A stretch of 64,000 bases of DNA from RGIG3701 sp017403345 (lineage in GTDB: Bacteria; Planctomycetota; Planctomycetia; Pirellulales; Thermoguttaceae). Below the pieces are notes generated by a model. The model did not search any database, was not told where the DNA came from, and saw only the letters and a program-made list of their open reading frames with translations. Shown here piece by piece: positions 8,066 through 16,026 of the stretch. A program made the translations under genes and the position numbers. Each line of letters begins with the position of its first letter. The first letter of the stretch is position 1. The DNA lies in contig JAFQOH010000236.1 of assembly GCA_017403345.1 (NCBI GenBank), positions 11,137 to 75,136 on the forward strand. The letters are read 5' to 3'.

Positions 8066-10681
8066 TCAGACGTTCTTCTGGTCGCCGTAGAAGGCGTTGA
8101 GGTACATCTGCTTGATCTCGGGGATCAGCGGATAGCGCGGGTTGGCGCCAGTGCACTGATCGTCAAAGGCATCTTCTGCAAGCTGGTCAAGCTGCGCGAG
8201 GAACGCTTCTTCCGAAACGCCGGCTTCCTGGATCGTCGCCGGAATGTCAAGGTCTTTCGCCAGAGCGCGGATCGCTTCGATGAGGCGGGCCACCATGACC
8301 TGGTCGGAATCTTCCATTCCGCCGAGACCGATGTAGCGGGCCAGTCGAGCGTAACGGACGCCGGCTTCCGGGAATCCGTACTGCGGGAAGGCAGCCTGTT
8401 TACGCGGAGCGTCTGTCGCATTGAAGCGGATGACCTGTTCGATGAGCAGGACGTTCGCCAGACCATGCGGGAGGTGGAACGCGGCACCGAGTTTGTGCGC
8501 CATCGAGTGGCAGACTCCGAGGAATGCGTTCGCGAATGCCATACCGGCCATCGTTGCGGCATTGTGCACCTTTTCACGGGCGTGGACGTCGGTCAGACCG
8601 TCATTGTACGCCTTGCGGAGGTACTTGAACAGCACGCGGCTCGATTCCAGCGACATCGCGATCGTGAAGTCCGTCGCGGTGACTGCGACCATCGATTCCA
8701 GAGCGTGAACGATAGCGTCCAGACCCGAGAAAGCAGTCAGTTTCTTCGGCATCGTCATGACAAGATCCGGGTCAACGATCGCCATGGACGGCAGGAGCGC
8801 GTAGTCCGCCAGCGGGTACTTTTTGCCCGTCGCATCGTCCGTGATGACTGCGAACGGCGTGACTTCGCTTCCCGTTCCGGATGTCGTCGGGATGCAGATG
8901 AGCTGGGCTTTGTCGCCGAGGTGCGGGAACTCGAAAACACGTTTCCGAATGTCCATGAAGCGCAGCGCCAGATCTTCAAATTCGATCTCCGGATGCTCGT
9001 ACATGAGCCACATGATCTTCGCAGCGTCCATCGGGCTTCCGCCGCCCACCGCGATGAGCAGGTCCGGCTGGAACATACGGATGCGCGCATTGCCTTCCCG
9101 AATGGTCGAGAGGTCCGGATCCGGTTTCACGTCGCTGAAGACCTGGATCTCGACGCCGAGTTTCTCCAATTCGCGGGTCACCATGTCGCAGATGCCCAGT
9201 TCATAGAGCGGTTTGTCCGTCACGACGAACGCGCGTTTCGCACCCTTGAGGTCCTGGAGCGCGAGCGGAAGGCAGCCGCTCTTGAAGTAGATCTTCTGCG
9301 GGACCTGGAACCAAAGCATATTTTCACGCCGTTCGGAAATGGTTTTCACGTTCATCAAATGTTTTACTCCTACGTTTTCGCTAACGCTGTTTCCGCCCCA
9401 GCTTCCGCAGCCCAGAGTGAGCGACGGTTCAAGCCGGAAGTTGTAGATGTCTCCGATCGCGCCCTGGCTGGACGGCTGATTGATCAGCACGCGGCCTGTC
9501 GAGGCGGTGTCGCCGAATTTTTCGATGCGCTCCACATTCGTCGGATTCGTGTAAAGGACGGACGTGTGTCCCATGCCGCCGAACAGGATCAGCGTCTGCG
9601 CTTTTTCCACGGCTTCGTCGAAATCCTTCGCACGGTACATCGCGAGGATGGGGGAGAGTTTTTCGTAGCTGAACGGCTCTTCCCGGTCGATGACTTCCGC
9701 TTCGCCGATCAAGACTTTCGTCGCTTCCGGAACCTCGAATCCTGCCATCTGCGCGATCTTCCAGGCCGGCTGACCAACGACTGCCGCGTTGATATGATAG
9801 TCTTTAATGAAGGTCTTGCCGAGCATTTCCTTTTCCGCAGGCGTCGTGATGTAGGCGCCGCGCTTGAGGAATTCCGCTTTCACCGCGTCGTAGACCTCAT
9901 CGACCACGACGACCGACTGTTCCGAGGCGCAGATCATTCCGTTGTCGAACGTCTTGCTCAGGAGGATCGAGTTGACCGCGATGCGGATGTCTGCCGTTTC
10001 GTCAATGATCGCCGGGGTGTTGCCTGCGCCGACGCCGATCGCCGGTTTTCCCGAGCTGTACGCCGCAGTGACCATTCCCGGACCGCCTGTCGCGAGGATC
10101 AGGTTTACCTGCGGGTGTTTCATCAGTGCGTTCGATTTCAAAATGGACGGTTCTTCGATCCAGCCGATAATGTTTTCCGGGGCGCCTGCCGCGACTGCCG
10201 CATCGTGGACCAGTTTTGCCGCCATGACCGTGCTCTTCTTCGCACGCGGGTGCGGGCTGAAGATGATCGCGTTGCGCGTCTTGAGAGCCAGGAGAGACTT
10301 GAAGATCGCCGTCGATGTCGGGTTGGTCGTCGGGATCACACCGGCCAGAACACCGATCGGTTCCGCGATCTTGCGGATACCAAACTGCTCATCGCGTTCG
10401 ATCATGCCGCAGGTCTTTGCATTCTTGAATTTATGGTAGATATACTCGGAAGCGAAATGATTCTTGATCACTTTATCTTCCGTCACGCCCATTCCGGTCT
10501 CTTCCGCCGCCGCTTTTGCAAGGGGAAGACGTGCCGCCGCAGCCGCCATGGCAACTGCCTTGAAGATCTTATCGACCTGTGCCTGCGTGAAATTCGCGTA
10601 TTCCTGCTGTGCCTTGCGAACTTTCATTACGAGTTCGTCCAGTTCACGTTCCGCCATCAACAATTCTTCATTTGCGTCCAT
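8066..10681 (-). CDS. adhE: Bifunctional acetaldehyde-CoA/alcohol dehydrogenase AdhE
   Basis: A full-length 871-residue AdhE, the fermentative enzyme that reduces acetyl-CoA to acetaldehyde and then ethanol using two NADH, and assembles as cytoplasmic spirosomes. The N-terminal aldehyde dehydrogenase domain (about 1-440) carries the catalytic Cys in GMICASEQS. The C-terminal iron-dependent alcohol dehydrogenase domain (about 450-871) carries GGGSPMD for NAD binding and iron-ligand histidines in the HALESM and CHSMAHKLGAAFHLPHG segments. The start at 10681 has AAGGAGAG just upstream. The gene has its own promoter with an array of operator-like boxes and a clear terminator, so expression is probably controlled by redox or anaerobiosis. 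Confidence 0.96.
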   Translation of the reverse strand: MDANEELLMAERELDELVMKVRKAQQEYANFTQAQVDKIFKAVAMAAAAARLPLAKAAAEETGMGVTEDKVIKNHFASEYIYHKFKNAKTCGMIERDEQFGIRKIAEPIGVLAGVIPTTNPTSTAIFKSLLALKTRNAIIFSPHPRAKKSTVMAAKLVHDAAVAAGAPENIIGWIEEPSILKSNALMKHPQVNLILATGGPGMVTAAYSSGKPAIGVGAGNTPAIIDETADIRIAVNSILLSKTFDNGMICASEQSVVVVDEVYDAVKAEFLKRGAYITTPAEKEMLGKTFIKDYHINAAVVGQPAWKIAQMAGFEVPEATKVLIGEAEVIDREEPFSYEKLSPILAMYRAKDFDEAVEKAQTLILFGGMGHTSVLYTNPTNVERIEKFGDTASTGRVLINQPSSQGAIGDIYNFRLEPSLTLGCGSWGGNSVSENVGVKHLMNVKTISERRENMLWFQVPQKIYFKSGCLPLALQDLKGAKRAFVVTDKPLYELGICDMVTRELEKLGVEIQVFSDVKPDPDLSTIREGNARIRMFQPDLLIAVGGGSPMDAAKIMWLMYEHPEIEFEDLALRFMDIRKRVFEFPHLGDKAQLICIPTTSGTGSEVTPFAVITDDATGKKYPLADYALLPSMAIVDPDLVMTMPKKLTAFSGLDAIVHALESMVAVTATDFTIAMSLESSRVLFKYLRKAYNDGLTDVHAREKVHNAATMAGMAFANAFLGVCHSMAHKLGAAFHLPHGLANVLLIEQVIRFNATDAPRKQAAFPQYGFPEAGVRYARLARYIGLGGMEDSDQVMVARLIEAIRALAKDLDIPATIQEAGVSEEAFLAQLDQLAEDAFDDQCTGANPRYPLIPEIKQMYLNAFYGDQKNV

Positions 10682-10752
10682 TAGTCTCTCTCCTTAAATT
10701 TACTAAATGACCAATTTTCGAATACCCAAAATACAAAGTCCTGATAGTTAAG

Positions 10753-10828
10753 TATCGATATTGGGTTATTGATAACTTGCTATCGATAACTTATGCACGT
10801 ATGATACATCATTTTTAAAATTCTGCAA
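10753..10828 (-). promoter_or_regulatory. adhE promoter with three 14-bp-spaced TATYGATA boxes
   Basis: On the minus strand TTGCAG (rc of 10823-10828) and TATCAT (rc of 10801-10806) are 16 bp apart. Immediately downstream lie three boxes beginning at 10753, 10767 and 10781: TATCGATA, TATTGATA, TATCGATA, exactly 14 bp apart. Two are perfect palindromes. They would sit at or just after the transcription start, the usual place for repressor operators. They do not match the TTGTGA-type Rex site. Confidence 0.6.
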
Positions 10829-10933
10829 GGGGGGGCAAGCAGAATTTTTGATATTTTCCATCTTTTTTTGGAAAAAAAGCCTCCACTGTACTTACAGCAG
10901 GTCCTGAATTTTCTTTTTTTCTTTTGGCGGGGC

Positions 10934-10961
10934 TTGATTTTCCTAAAAAAACGGGTAAAAT
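10934..10961 (+). promoter_or_regulatory. dapB promoter
   Basis: TTGATT (10934-10939) and TAAAAT (10956-10961) with a 16-bp spacer, about 45 bases before the dapB start codon. A GAAAGGAAA ribosome binding site follows. The rest of the 10682-11006 gap is taken up by the divergent adhE control region. Confidence 0.7.
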
Positions 10962-11006
10962 GAAGAAAAGTTGACTACAGAACTTTAGGAATGAAAGGAA
11001 AACAGA

Positions 11007-11798
11007 ATGAAAATCGCACTTCACGGAGCCGCTGGGCGAATGGGGCAGCGTCTCGTTGCCTGCGGTGTCGCAGATCCGGAATGGGAGATCGCAGCAGCGG
11101 TCGATATCGCGTCTCATCCTAAAATGGGGACTGACGCGGGGCTGAATGCCGGGCTGGAAGCCATTGGCGTGCCGCTTACGACGGAGATCCCGGCGGATGT
11201 GACTCCGGATGCCGTCATCGACTTCTCGCAGCCGGAAGGGGCCGTCAATATGCTCCGCGTCTGTGCAGAACGGAAGATCCCGCTCGTTCTGGCAACGACG
11301 GGACTGTCAGCAGACCAGGCCGCTCTGATCTCAGAAGCCGCAAAAGAGATCCCGATCGTGTACGCACCGAACATGAGCATGGGGGTGAACGTCTGCATGA
11401 AGCTGGCGCAGATCGGCGCACGTGCGCTTGCGGAACATGACGCGGACGTGGAGATCCTGGAGCGGCACCATCGTTTCAAGAAGGATTCCCCGAGCGGTAC
11501 GGCTCTCAAGATCGGCGAGCTGGTCGCGAACGAGATGGGGATCACGAATTTCCGCAACGGGCGTGAGGGGATCGTCGGAGAGCGTCCGCATGATGAGATC
11601 GCGTACCATGCGATCCGCGTCGGCGACAATCCGGGCGAGCATACCGTTGTGTTCGGCATGATGGGCGAAACGCTGGAAGTGACTGTTCGGTGTTCTTCCC
11701 GTGACGGCTACGCAAAAGGCGCTTACGCTGCGGCAAAATTCCTTCAGGGAAAAGAGCCGGGACTCTACGATATGTTCGACGTGCTGGGACTGAAATGA
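11007..11798 (+). CDS. dapB: 4-hydroxy-tetrahydrodipicolinate reductase DapB
   Basis: A 263-residue enzyme that reduces hydroxy-tetrahydrodipicolinate with NAD(P)H in the lysine and diaminopimelate pathway, so it supplies peptidoglycan precursors. The N-terminal nucleotide-binding loop reads GAAGRMG (about 8-14). The catalytic and substrate segment ERHHRFKKDSPSGTA lies near 150-165, with the expected His and Lys. The length is standard. The gene stands alone with its own promoter and no other dap gene next to it. Confidence 0.96.
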   Translation: MKIALHGAAGRMGQRLVACGVADPEWEIAAAVDIASHPKMGTDAGLNAGLEAIGVPLTTEIPADVTPDAVIDFSQPEGAVNMLRVCAERKIPLVLATTGLSADQAALISEAAKEIPIVYAPNMSMGVNVCMKLAQIGARALAEHDADVEILERHHRFKKDSPSGTALKIGELVANEMGITNFRNGREGIVGERPHDEIAYHAIRVGDNPGEHTVVFGMMGETLEVTVRCSSRDGYAKGAYAAAKFLQGKEPGLYDMFDVLGLK

Positions 11799-11906
11799 CC
11801 GAAACGTCTGCCCGATGAAGGACGCCCGCCGTCCTGAAAATTACTGAAAAACACGGTCTTACCTTCCGTCTGTTTTCTTGTCCGGAAAGCAGGCGGAAGT
11901 GTTTTT

Positions 11907-12028
11907 AGGTCGAGATTTAGGTCGAGATTTAGGTCGAGATTTAGGTCGAGATTTAGATTGAGTTTTTGATTGAGATTTTGATTGAGATTTTGATTGAGAT
12001 TTTGATTGAGATTTTGATTGAGATTTTA
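11907..12028 (+). repeat. 12-bp tandem array before the GDPD gene
   Basis: Four copies of AGGTCGAGATTT pass into about six copies of a related GATTGAGATTTT-type unit. The array ends about 60 bases before the start codon of the secreted GDPD protein. It is open in the same frame (IEIL repeats), but the real start is downstream, so it is probably an untranslated leader. Confidence 0.9.
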
Positions 12029-12091
12029 TCTCATTCATGCCGTTTCTGCATGAACGAGCTCCCCGCCCGCCATACGATCCAGGAGTTTTTT

Positions 12092-14320
12092 ATGAAAAGA
12101 TTTTTTTTGGGGCGTCTTGCCTGCTGCGGTCTGGTTTTCACCTGCAGCACCTCCTTCCTTTCCATACTTTCCGCACTGGAACTTCCCAAAACCGTTGCGC
12201 ACCGCGGTTTCTCGGCGATCGCTCCGGAAAATACGTGCGCCTCCATCCGTAAAGCCTGGGAAGCCGGCGCTGGCGGAAGTGAGTGCGACGTCTGTATCAC
12301 GCGCGACAACGTGGTCTGCCTCATGCACGACGACAGCACAAAGCGGACCTCAAACGGTAAGACGGACGTCAAAATGGCTGAAGCGGCGTGGGACCAGCTC
12401 AAAGAGATTCGCGTCCCGGCGAATACTTTCGGATACGAAGACGAAAAGATCCCGACTCTCGTTCAGGCTCTCGAAATACACAAACAGTGTCCCGGCTGCT
12501 ATCCGGTCATCGAGGTCAATGATGCCCGTGCGGCTCTCGGTGTTTTGGAAGATCTGAAGAAGACGGACATGCTCGACAAAGCGTTCGTCATTTCCTTCAG
12601 CGGCGACGCAGTCAAGACCATTCGTGCGAACAGTAAAGTTCCGACTGCGTATCTTTTCGGAAAACTTGCGACTCCGGAAGACGTCCGAAATGCTGCTCGC
12701 CGCACGATCGAAGCGGGGGCGGACATGATCGACATCATGTACCATCCGGGCCTGACTGCCGAGCACATCAAGGCGGGGCATGACGAAGGGGTCCGCGTTT
12801 GGGTCTGGACCGTGAATGACCTAACGATCATGAAAAAACTGCTCGTCATGGGTGTGGACAGCGTCACGACGGACCGTCCGGACCTGATGGCCATCGCGCT
12901 GGCCGGCGATTCAGAAATGTGCGAATGGATCGGCACCGACGGCGATTTTGAAAACGAAAAGAATTTCACCCCCAAAAAATCCTCGCAGATCGTGATGGGG
13001 ACGGCAGACCATCCGAATGCAAAAGCGGTCATCGACGCGGAAAAGACGACACTTGAGACGCTCGTTCTCGCCAACGCGCCTGGAACGAAAGCGGAACTTG
13101 AGATCTGCTCTCCGAAAACGACGCTTTCTGCCGTGAGTTTTGGTACCGCAGGTGAAGCGGACGTTACGCTCGCGAAAGACGCAAGCGCGACGGCCTCCTC
13201 CATTTTCATTGCTCAGGAACCCGGTTCGAAAGGGTGTCTCACTCTTCGCGGAAATCTCGAAACGATCTCCTTCACGCTCGGAAACGCCAAAGAAACGTTC
13301 GGAAAACTGACTATCGACGGCGGCCAGCTCAAAGTCATGGGACCGGTCAACTTCGGTGACGCGGGCGATTCCGTCATCGAGATGAACGGCGGGGAACTTC
13401 TTGCCGGCGGTAACGTCCTCTTCGGCGAAACGAACCTAGGCGCGACGGAATTCACGCTCAACGACGGACTTTTCCACACCCGGCTCGGTCTGACGCTCGG
13501 TTCCCATGGAGAAGCGTACCTGAACATTCACGGCGGTGAACTCCGCGCAGACGGTCAGTTCGTCGTCGGTTTTTACTCCGGAAACAGTATCGTGCGCCAG
13601 ACTGGCGGCATTGCGAACATCCGCGGGACGAATTCTGCCTGGGGAGTCCGTACGAACCCCGGTTTCATCGAAAACTACTCGGCAGACGACATGAACAGCT
13701 GCTGTGCGGGCGTTCAGTTTGCCGGCACCCGCCATGGCTCCAATGAATTCCGAGGCGGCGAGACGGGCGAGTACTTCCTCTCCGGCGGCACCCTCAACAC
13801 TCCGCGCATTTTCAGCATGACGGCCGGACGCAAACCGCTCTTTCATCTTTCTGGAGACGGCATCGCCAACGTCCTTTCCGATCCGGAGATCCCGTACTCC
13901 GGCATCGTCTCCGCTCCGATGGAAATGACCGGCGGCACGCTGCGTACCGAGACGATCCTCGCCCGCGGTTTCATGGTGAACGATACGTTCCTCCAGCAGG
14001 GCGGAACTCTGGAGCCGGTCGGAAACGCGAAACTTGACGGAAACTTTGAGATGAAAGATTCCCGCGTCCTTTTCCGCGTTGATTCCAAAGAAAAGTTCAC
14101 CTCGCTGGCCGTCACTGGAAACTTCACGGCAGAAAACGCTGTTTTTGCAGTGGAACTTTCCGACGCGGCGAAAAAAGCGGTGGAGTCCGGGGCCGTCTTG
14201 GAAATTCGGCTCTTCCCGGATGCGTGTCCTGCCGGAAACTTTAAGATCATCTCCGATTCTGCCTGTGTCGGTACAGAACGGCTAGAAAAAGAAGGAATTT
14301 TGATCCTTCGGAAACGTTGA
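12092..14320 (+). CDS. Secreted GDPD-family phosphodiesterase fused to a beta-helix-like region
   Basis: A 742-residue exported protein. A signal peptide (about 1-28) is followed by a glycerophosphodiester phosphodiesterase barrel (about 32-270), with the expected His-Arg pair (H37, R38), acidic metal ligands (E64, D66) and a later His (H79). This domain normally splits glycerophosphodiesters into glycerol-3-phosphate and an alcohol. The rest (about 300-742) consists of short Gly-rich, beta-strand repeats such as MNGGELLAGGN and IHGGELRADGQF, like autotransporter or PEP-CTERM passenger repeats. The start at 12092 is preceded by AGGAG and opens with the signal peptide; the frame extends further up through a tandem array, which I regard as untranslated. 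No C-terminal sorting signal is visible. Confidence 0.8.
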   Translation: MKRFFLGRLACCGLVFTCSTSFLSILSALELPKTVAHRGFSAIAPENTCASIRKAWEAGAGGSECDVCITRDNVVCLMHDDSTKRTSNGKTDVKMAEAAWDQLKEIRVPANTFGYEDEKIPTLVQALEIHKQCPGCYPVIEVNDARAALGVLEDLKKTDMLDKAFVISFSGDAVKTIRANSKVPTAYLFGKLATPEDVRNAARRTIEAGADMIDIMYHPGLTAEHIKAGHDEGVRVWVWTVNDLTIMKKLLVMGVDSVTTDRPDLMAIALAGDSEMCEWIGTDGDFENEKNFTPKKSSQIVMGTADHPNAKAVIDAEKTTLETLVLANAPGTKAELEICSPKTTLSAVSFGTAGEADVTLAKDASATASSIFIAQEPGSKGCLTLRGNLETISFTLGNAKETFGKLTIDGGQLKVMGPVNFGDAGDSVIEMNGGELLAGGNVLFGETNLGATEFTLNDGLFHTRLGLTLGSHGEAYLNIHGGELRADGQFVVGFYSGNSIVRQTGGIANIRGTNSAWGVRTNPGFIENYSADDMNSCCAGVQFAGTRHGSNEFRGGETGEYFLSGGTLNTPRIFSMTAGRKPLFHLSGDGIANVLSDPEIPYSGIVSAPMEMTGGTLRTETILARGFMVNDTFLQQGGTLEPVGNAKLDGNFEMKDSRVLFRVDSKEKFTSLAVTGNFTAENAVFAVELSDAAKKAVESGAVLEIRLFPDACPAGNFKIISDSACVGTERLEKEGILILRKR

Positions 14321-14471
14321 TCTCTTCTCCTGGCGCTCCCATGGAAGGGGGAACTTACTCTGCGGAGAACTCACTCTGCGGGATGGTTCAATTCGCCGGG
14401 ATGGAAAGCATGGCCTTCTCCGTCCCGGCTGGATGCAAAGAGCGGTTCGCCGGCAGAGGCTGGAGTCCCGC

Positions 14472-14499
14472 TTGACAGCATGTCGTTTCGTGTTAAAAT
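14472..14499 (+). promoter_or_regulatory. rmuC promoter
   Basis: TTGACA (14472-14477) and TAAAAT (14494-14499), spacer 16 bp, about 57 bases upstream of the rmuC ATG. An AGGAGG-type ribosome binding site precedes the ATG. Confidence 0.75.
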
Positions 14500-14556
14500 G
14501 TAGCGTAAGTTGGATCGTTTGCTGAGAGTGTCTTGAAACGCACAGGAGGATCGTGA

Positions 14557-16008
14557 ATGGAAACGCTCGTTTATTTGGGTATCGGAGCTCTTCTGGGAGG
14601 TGGACTCACGTTCGTCGTTCTTCTTTTTAAAGGGCGCGCTGATACGGTGAAATCGGAAGAAAAACTGCTTGCGGCCATTGAAAAAGCGGCAGAGACGAAG
14701 GTTTGGTATGAGCGGCTCCTGCAGCAGGCAAACGAGGGGTTTGAAAAAGAACGTGCGGAGTTGGAAGCCAGAAAAGAAGCGGAAGTATTGAAACTTCAGG
14801 AACAGTTGGCCCGCGAGATGCAGTTTTTTGAGGAACGTCTTGAAGAAACGCGAGTACGTGCCGAGGAGGAGCTGCGGAAGGTCCAGGAGGATGCCCAGCT
14901 GCGCTGGACCCAAACTCTGAAACTCTTGAAAGCGGAGGTTGCCGGGCTGTCGGCAGAGCATCTGGAATCGCAGCAGAAGAAACTTCAGGAATCGAATCAG
15001 GAAAATGTCGATCGACTCCTTCTCCCGCTTCGTGAAAAGATCCAGAATTTCACCGACGCCTTTTCCCGCCATCAGACCCAGCAGGCGGAGCTGAAAACGA
15101 CGGTCGAACAGGTGGTTCGAGGATTAACGGAACAGACGCTGCTTCTTCGGAAGGATACGGAGGAGCTTACGCGCGCGCTGAAAGCAGATCCCAAAAAACA
15201 GGGAAACTGGGGAGAAGCGGTCCTGAAAAACATTCTGGACGCCTCCGGATTGACGGAAGGACGTGACTTTTTCATTCAGGCGCATGAGAAAGATGAAGAC
15301 GGAAAGACGCTCATTCCGGACATCAAGATCCGTCTGCCGCGCTGTGCGGAAACCATCGGCAGCGTTTCTGACGGTGAAAATGGAGCGCGTGGGCTGGAAG
15401 AGCAGTTTTTGATCGTGGATTCGAAAGTTTCCATCACGCACTACCTAGCTTTCATGATGGCGGAGGATGAAAATGAACGAGAGAGTGCTGTCCGGAAGCA
15501 TGTGCAGTCCGTGAAAAAACACATAGACGAGCTTTCCGAAAAAAATTATGCTGGGAAATTGAAAGGCACTGTCGGCTGCGTCCTGATGTTCATCCCGAAT
15601 GAAGGAAGCTGGCTGCTCGCAATGGAAAGGGAACCGGGGCTGCTTGTGGAAGCGTACCGGAAACGCGTTCTGCTGGTGAATCCTGCGACGCTCATGCTTG
15701 CCCTCAACACGATCCGGCTCATCTGGCAGGGACACCAACAGGCGGAAAATGTGCGCAAGATCATCGACAGCGCGACGCGGATCTACGAAAAGTTTGCCGG
15801 GATCTCCGAAAATTTCGTCCGTCTCGGCACGGCGTTAGACTCTGCACGGGATGTGTACTCGCACACCCAAAAACAGTTTGTGGCCGGACGCGGAAATCTT
15901 GTACGTCAATTCGAAAATTGGAAGGAACTTGGGATCCAGAGTACCAAACAGCTCCATCCTAGGCTTTTGGAGGAAGCCCAGAATGGTGCGGGATCGGAAA
16001 CAGACTGA
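14557..16008 (+). CDS. rmuC: DNA recombination protein RmuC
   Basis: A 483-residue RmuC-family protein, linked to limiting DNA inversions and rearrangements between short repeats. It has an N-terminal membrane helix (about 4-24, YLGIGALLGGGLTFVVLLF), a long coiled coil rich in Glu, Lys and Gln (about 35-200), then the nuclease-like RmuC domain (about 215-430) beginning QGNWGEAVLKNILDASGL and containing the IVDSKVS motif. The length is typical. A promoter and a strong ribosome binding site are visible. Its presence next to many tandem arrays is notable but may be chance. Confidence 0.93.
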   Translation: METLVYLGIGALLGGGLTFVVLLFKGRADTVKSEEKLLAAIEKAAETKVWYERLLQQANEGFEKERAELEARKEAEVLKLQEQLAREMQFFEERLEETRVRAEEELRKVQEDAQLRWTQTLKLLKAEVAGLSAEHLESQQKKLQESNQENVDRLLLPLREKIQNFTDAFSRHQTQQAELKTTVEQVVRGLTEQTLLLRKDTEELTRALKADPKKQGNWGEAVLKNILDASGLTEGRDFFIQAHEKDEDGKTLIPDIKIRLPRCAETIGSVSDGENGARGLEEQFLIVDSKVSITHYLAFMMAEDENERESAVRKHVQSVKKHIDELSEKNYAGKLKGTVGCVLMFIPNEGSWLLAMEREPGLLVEAYRKRVLLVNPATLMLALNTIRLIWQGHQQAENVRKIIDSATRIYEKFAGISENFVRLGTALDSARDVYSHTQKQFVAGRGNLVRQFENWKELGIQSTKQLHPRLLEEAQNGAGSETD

Positions 16009-16026
16009 ATCCCGTTCTCACGTGCG

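Noticed and set aside
8465..10684. 739-codon plus-strand open frame opposite adhE
   Set aside because: Antisense shadow of a high-GC gene; composition very rich in Arg and Asp, no recognisable domain.
10753..10790. Rex-type redox operator at adhE
   Set aside because: The boxes are TATCGATA-like, not the TTGTGA/TCACAA dyad of Rex.
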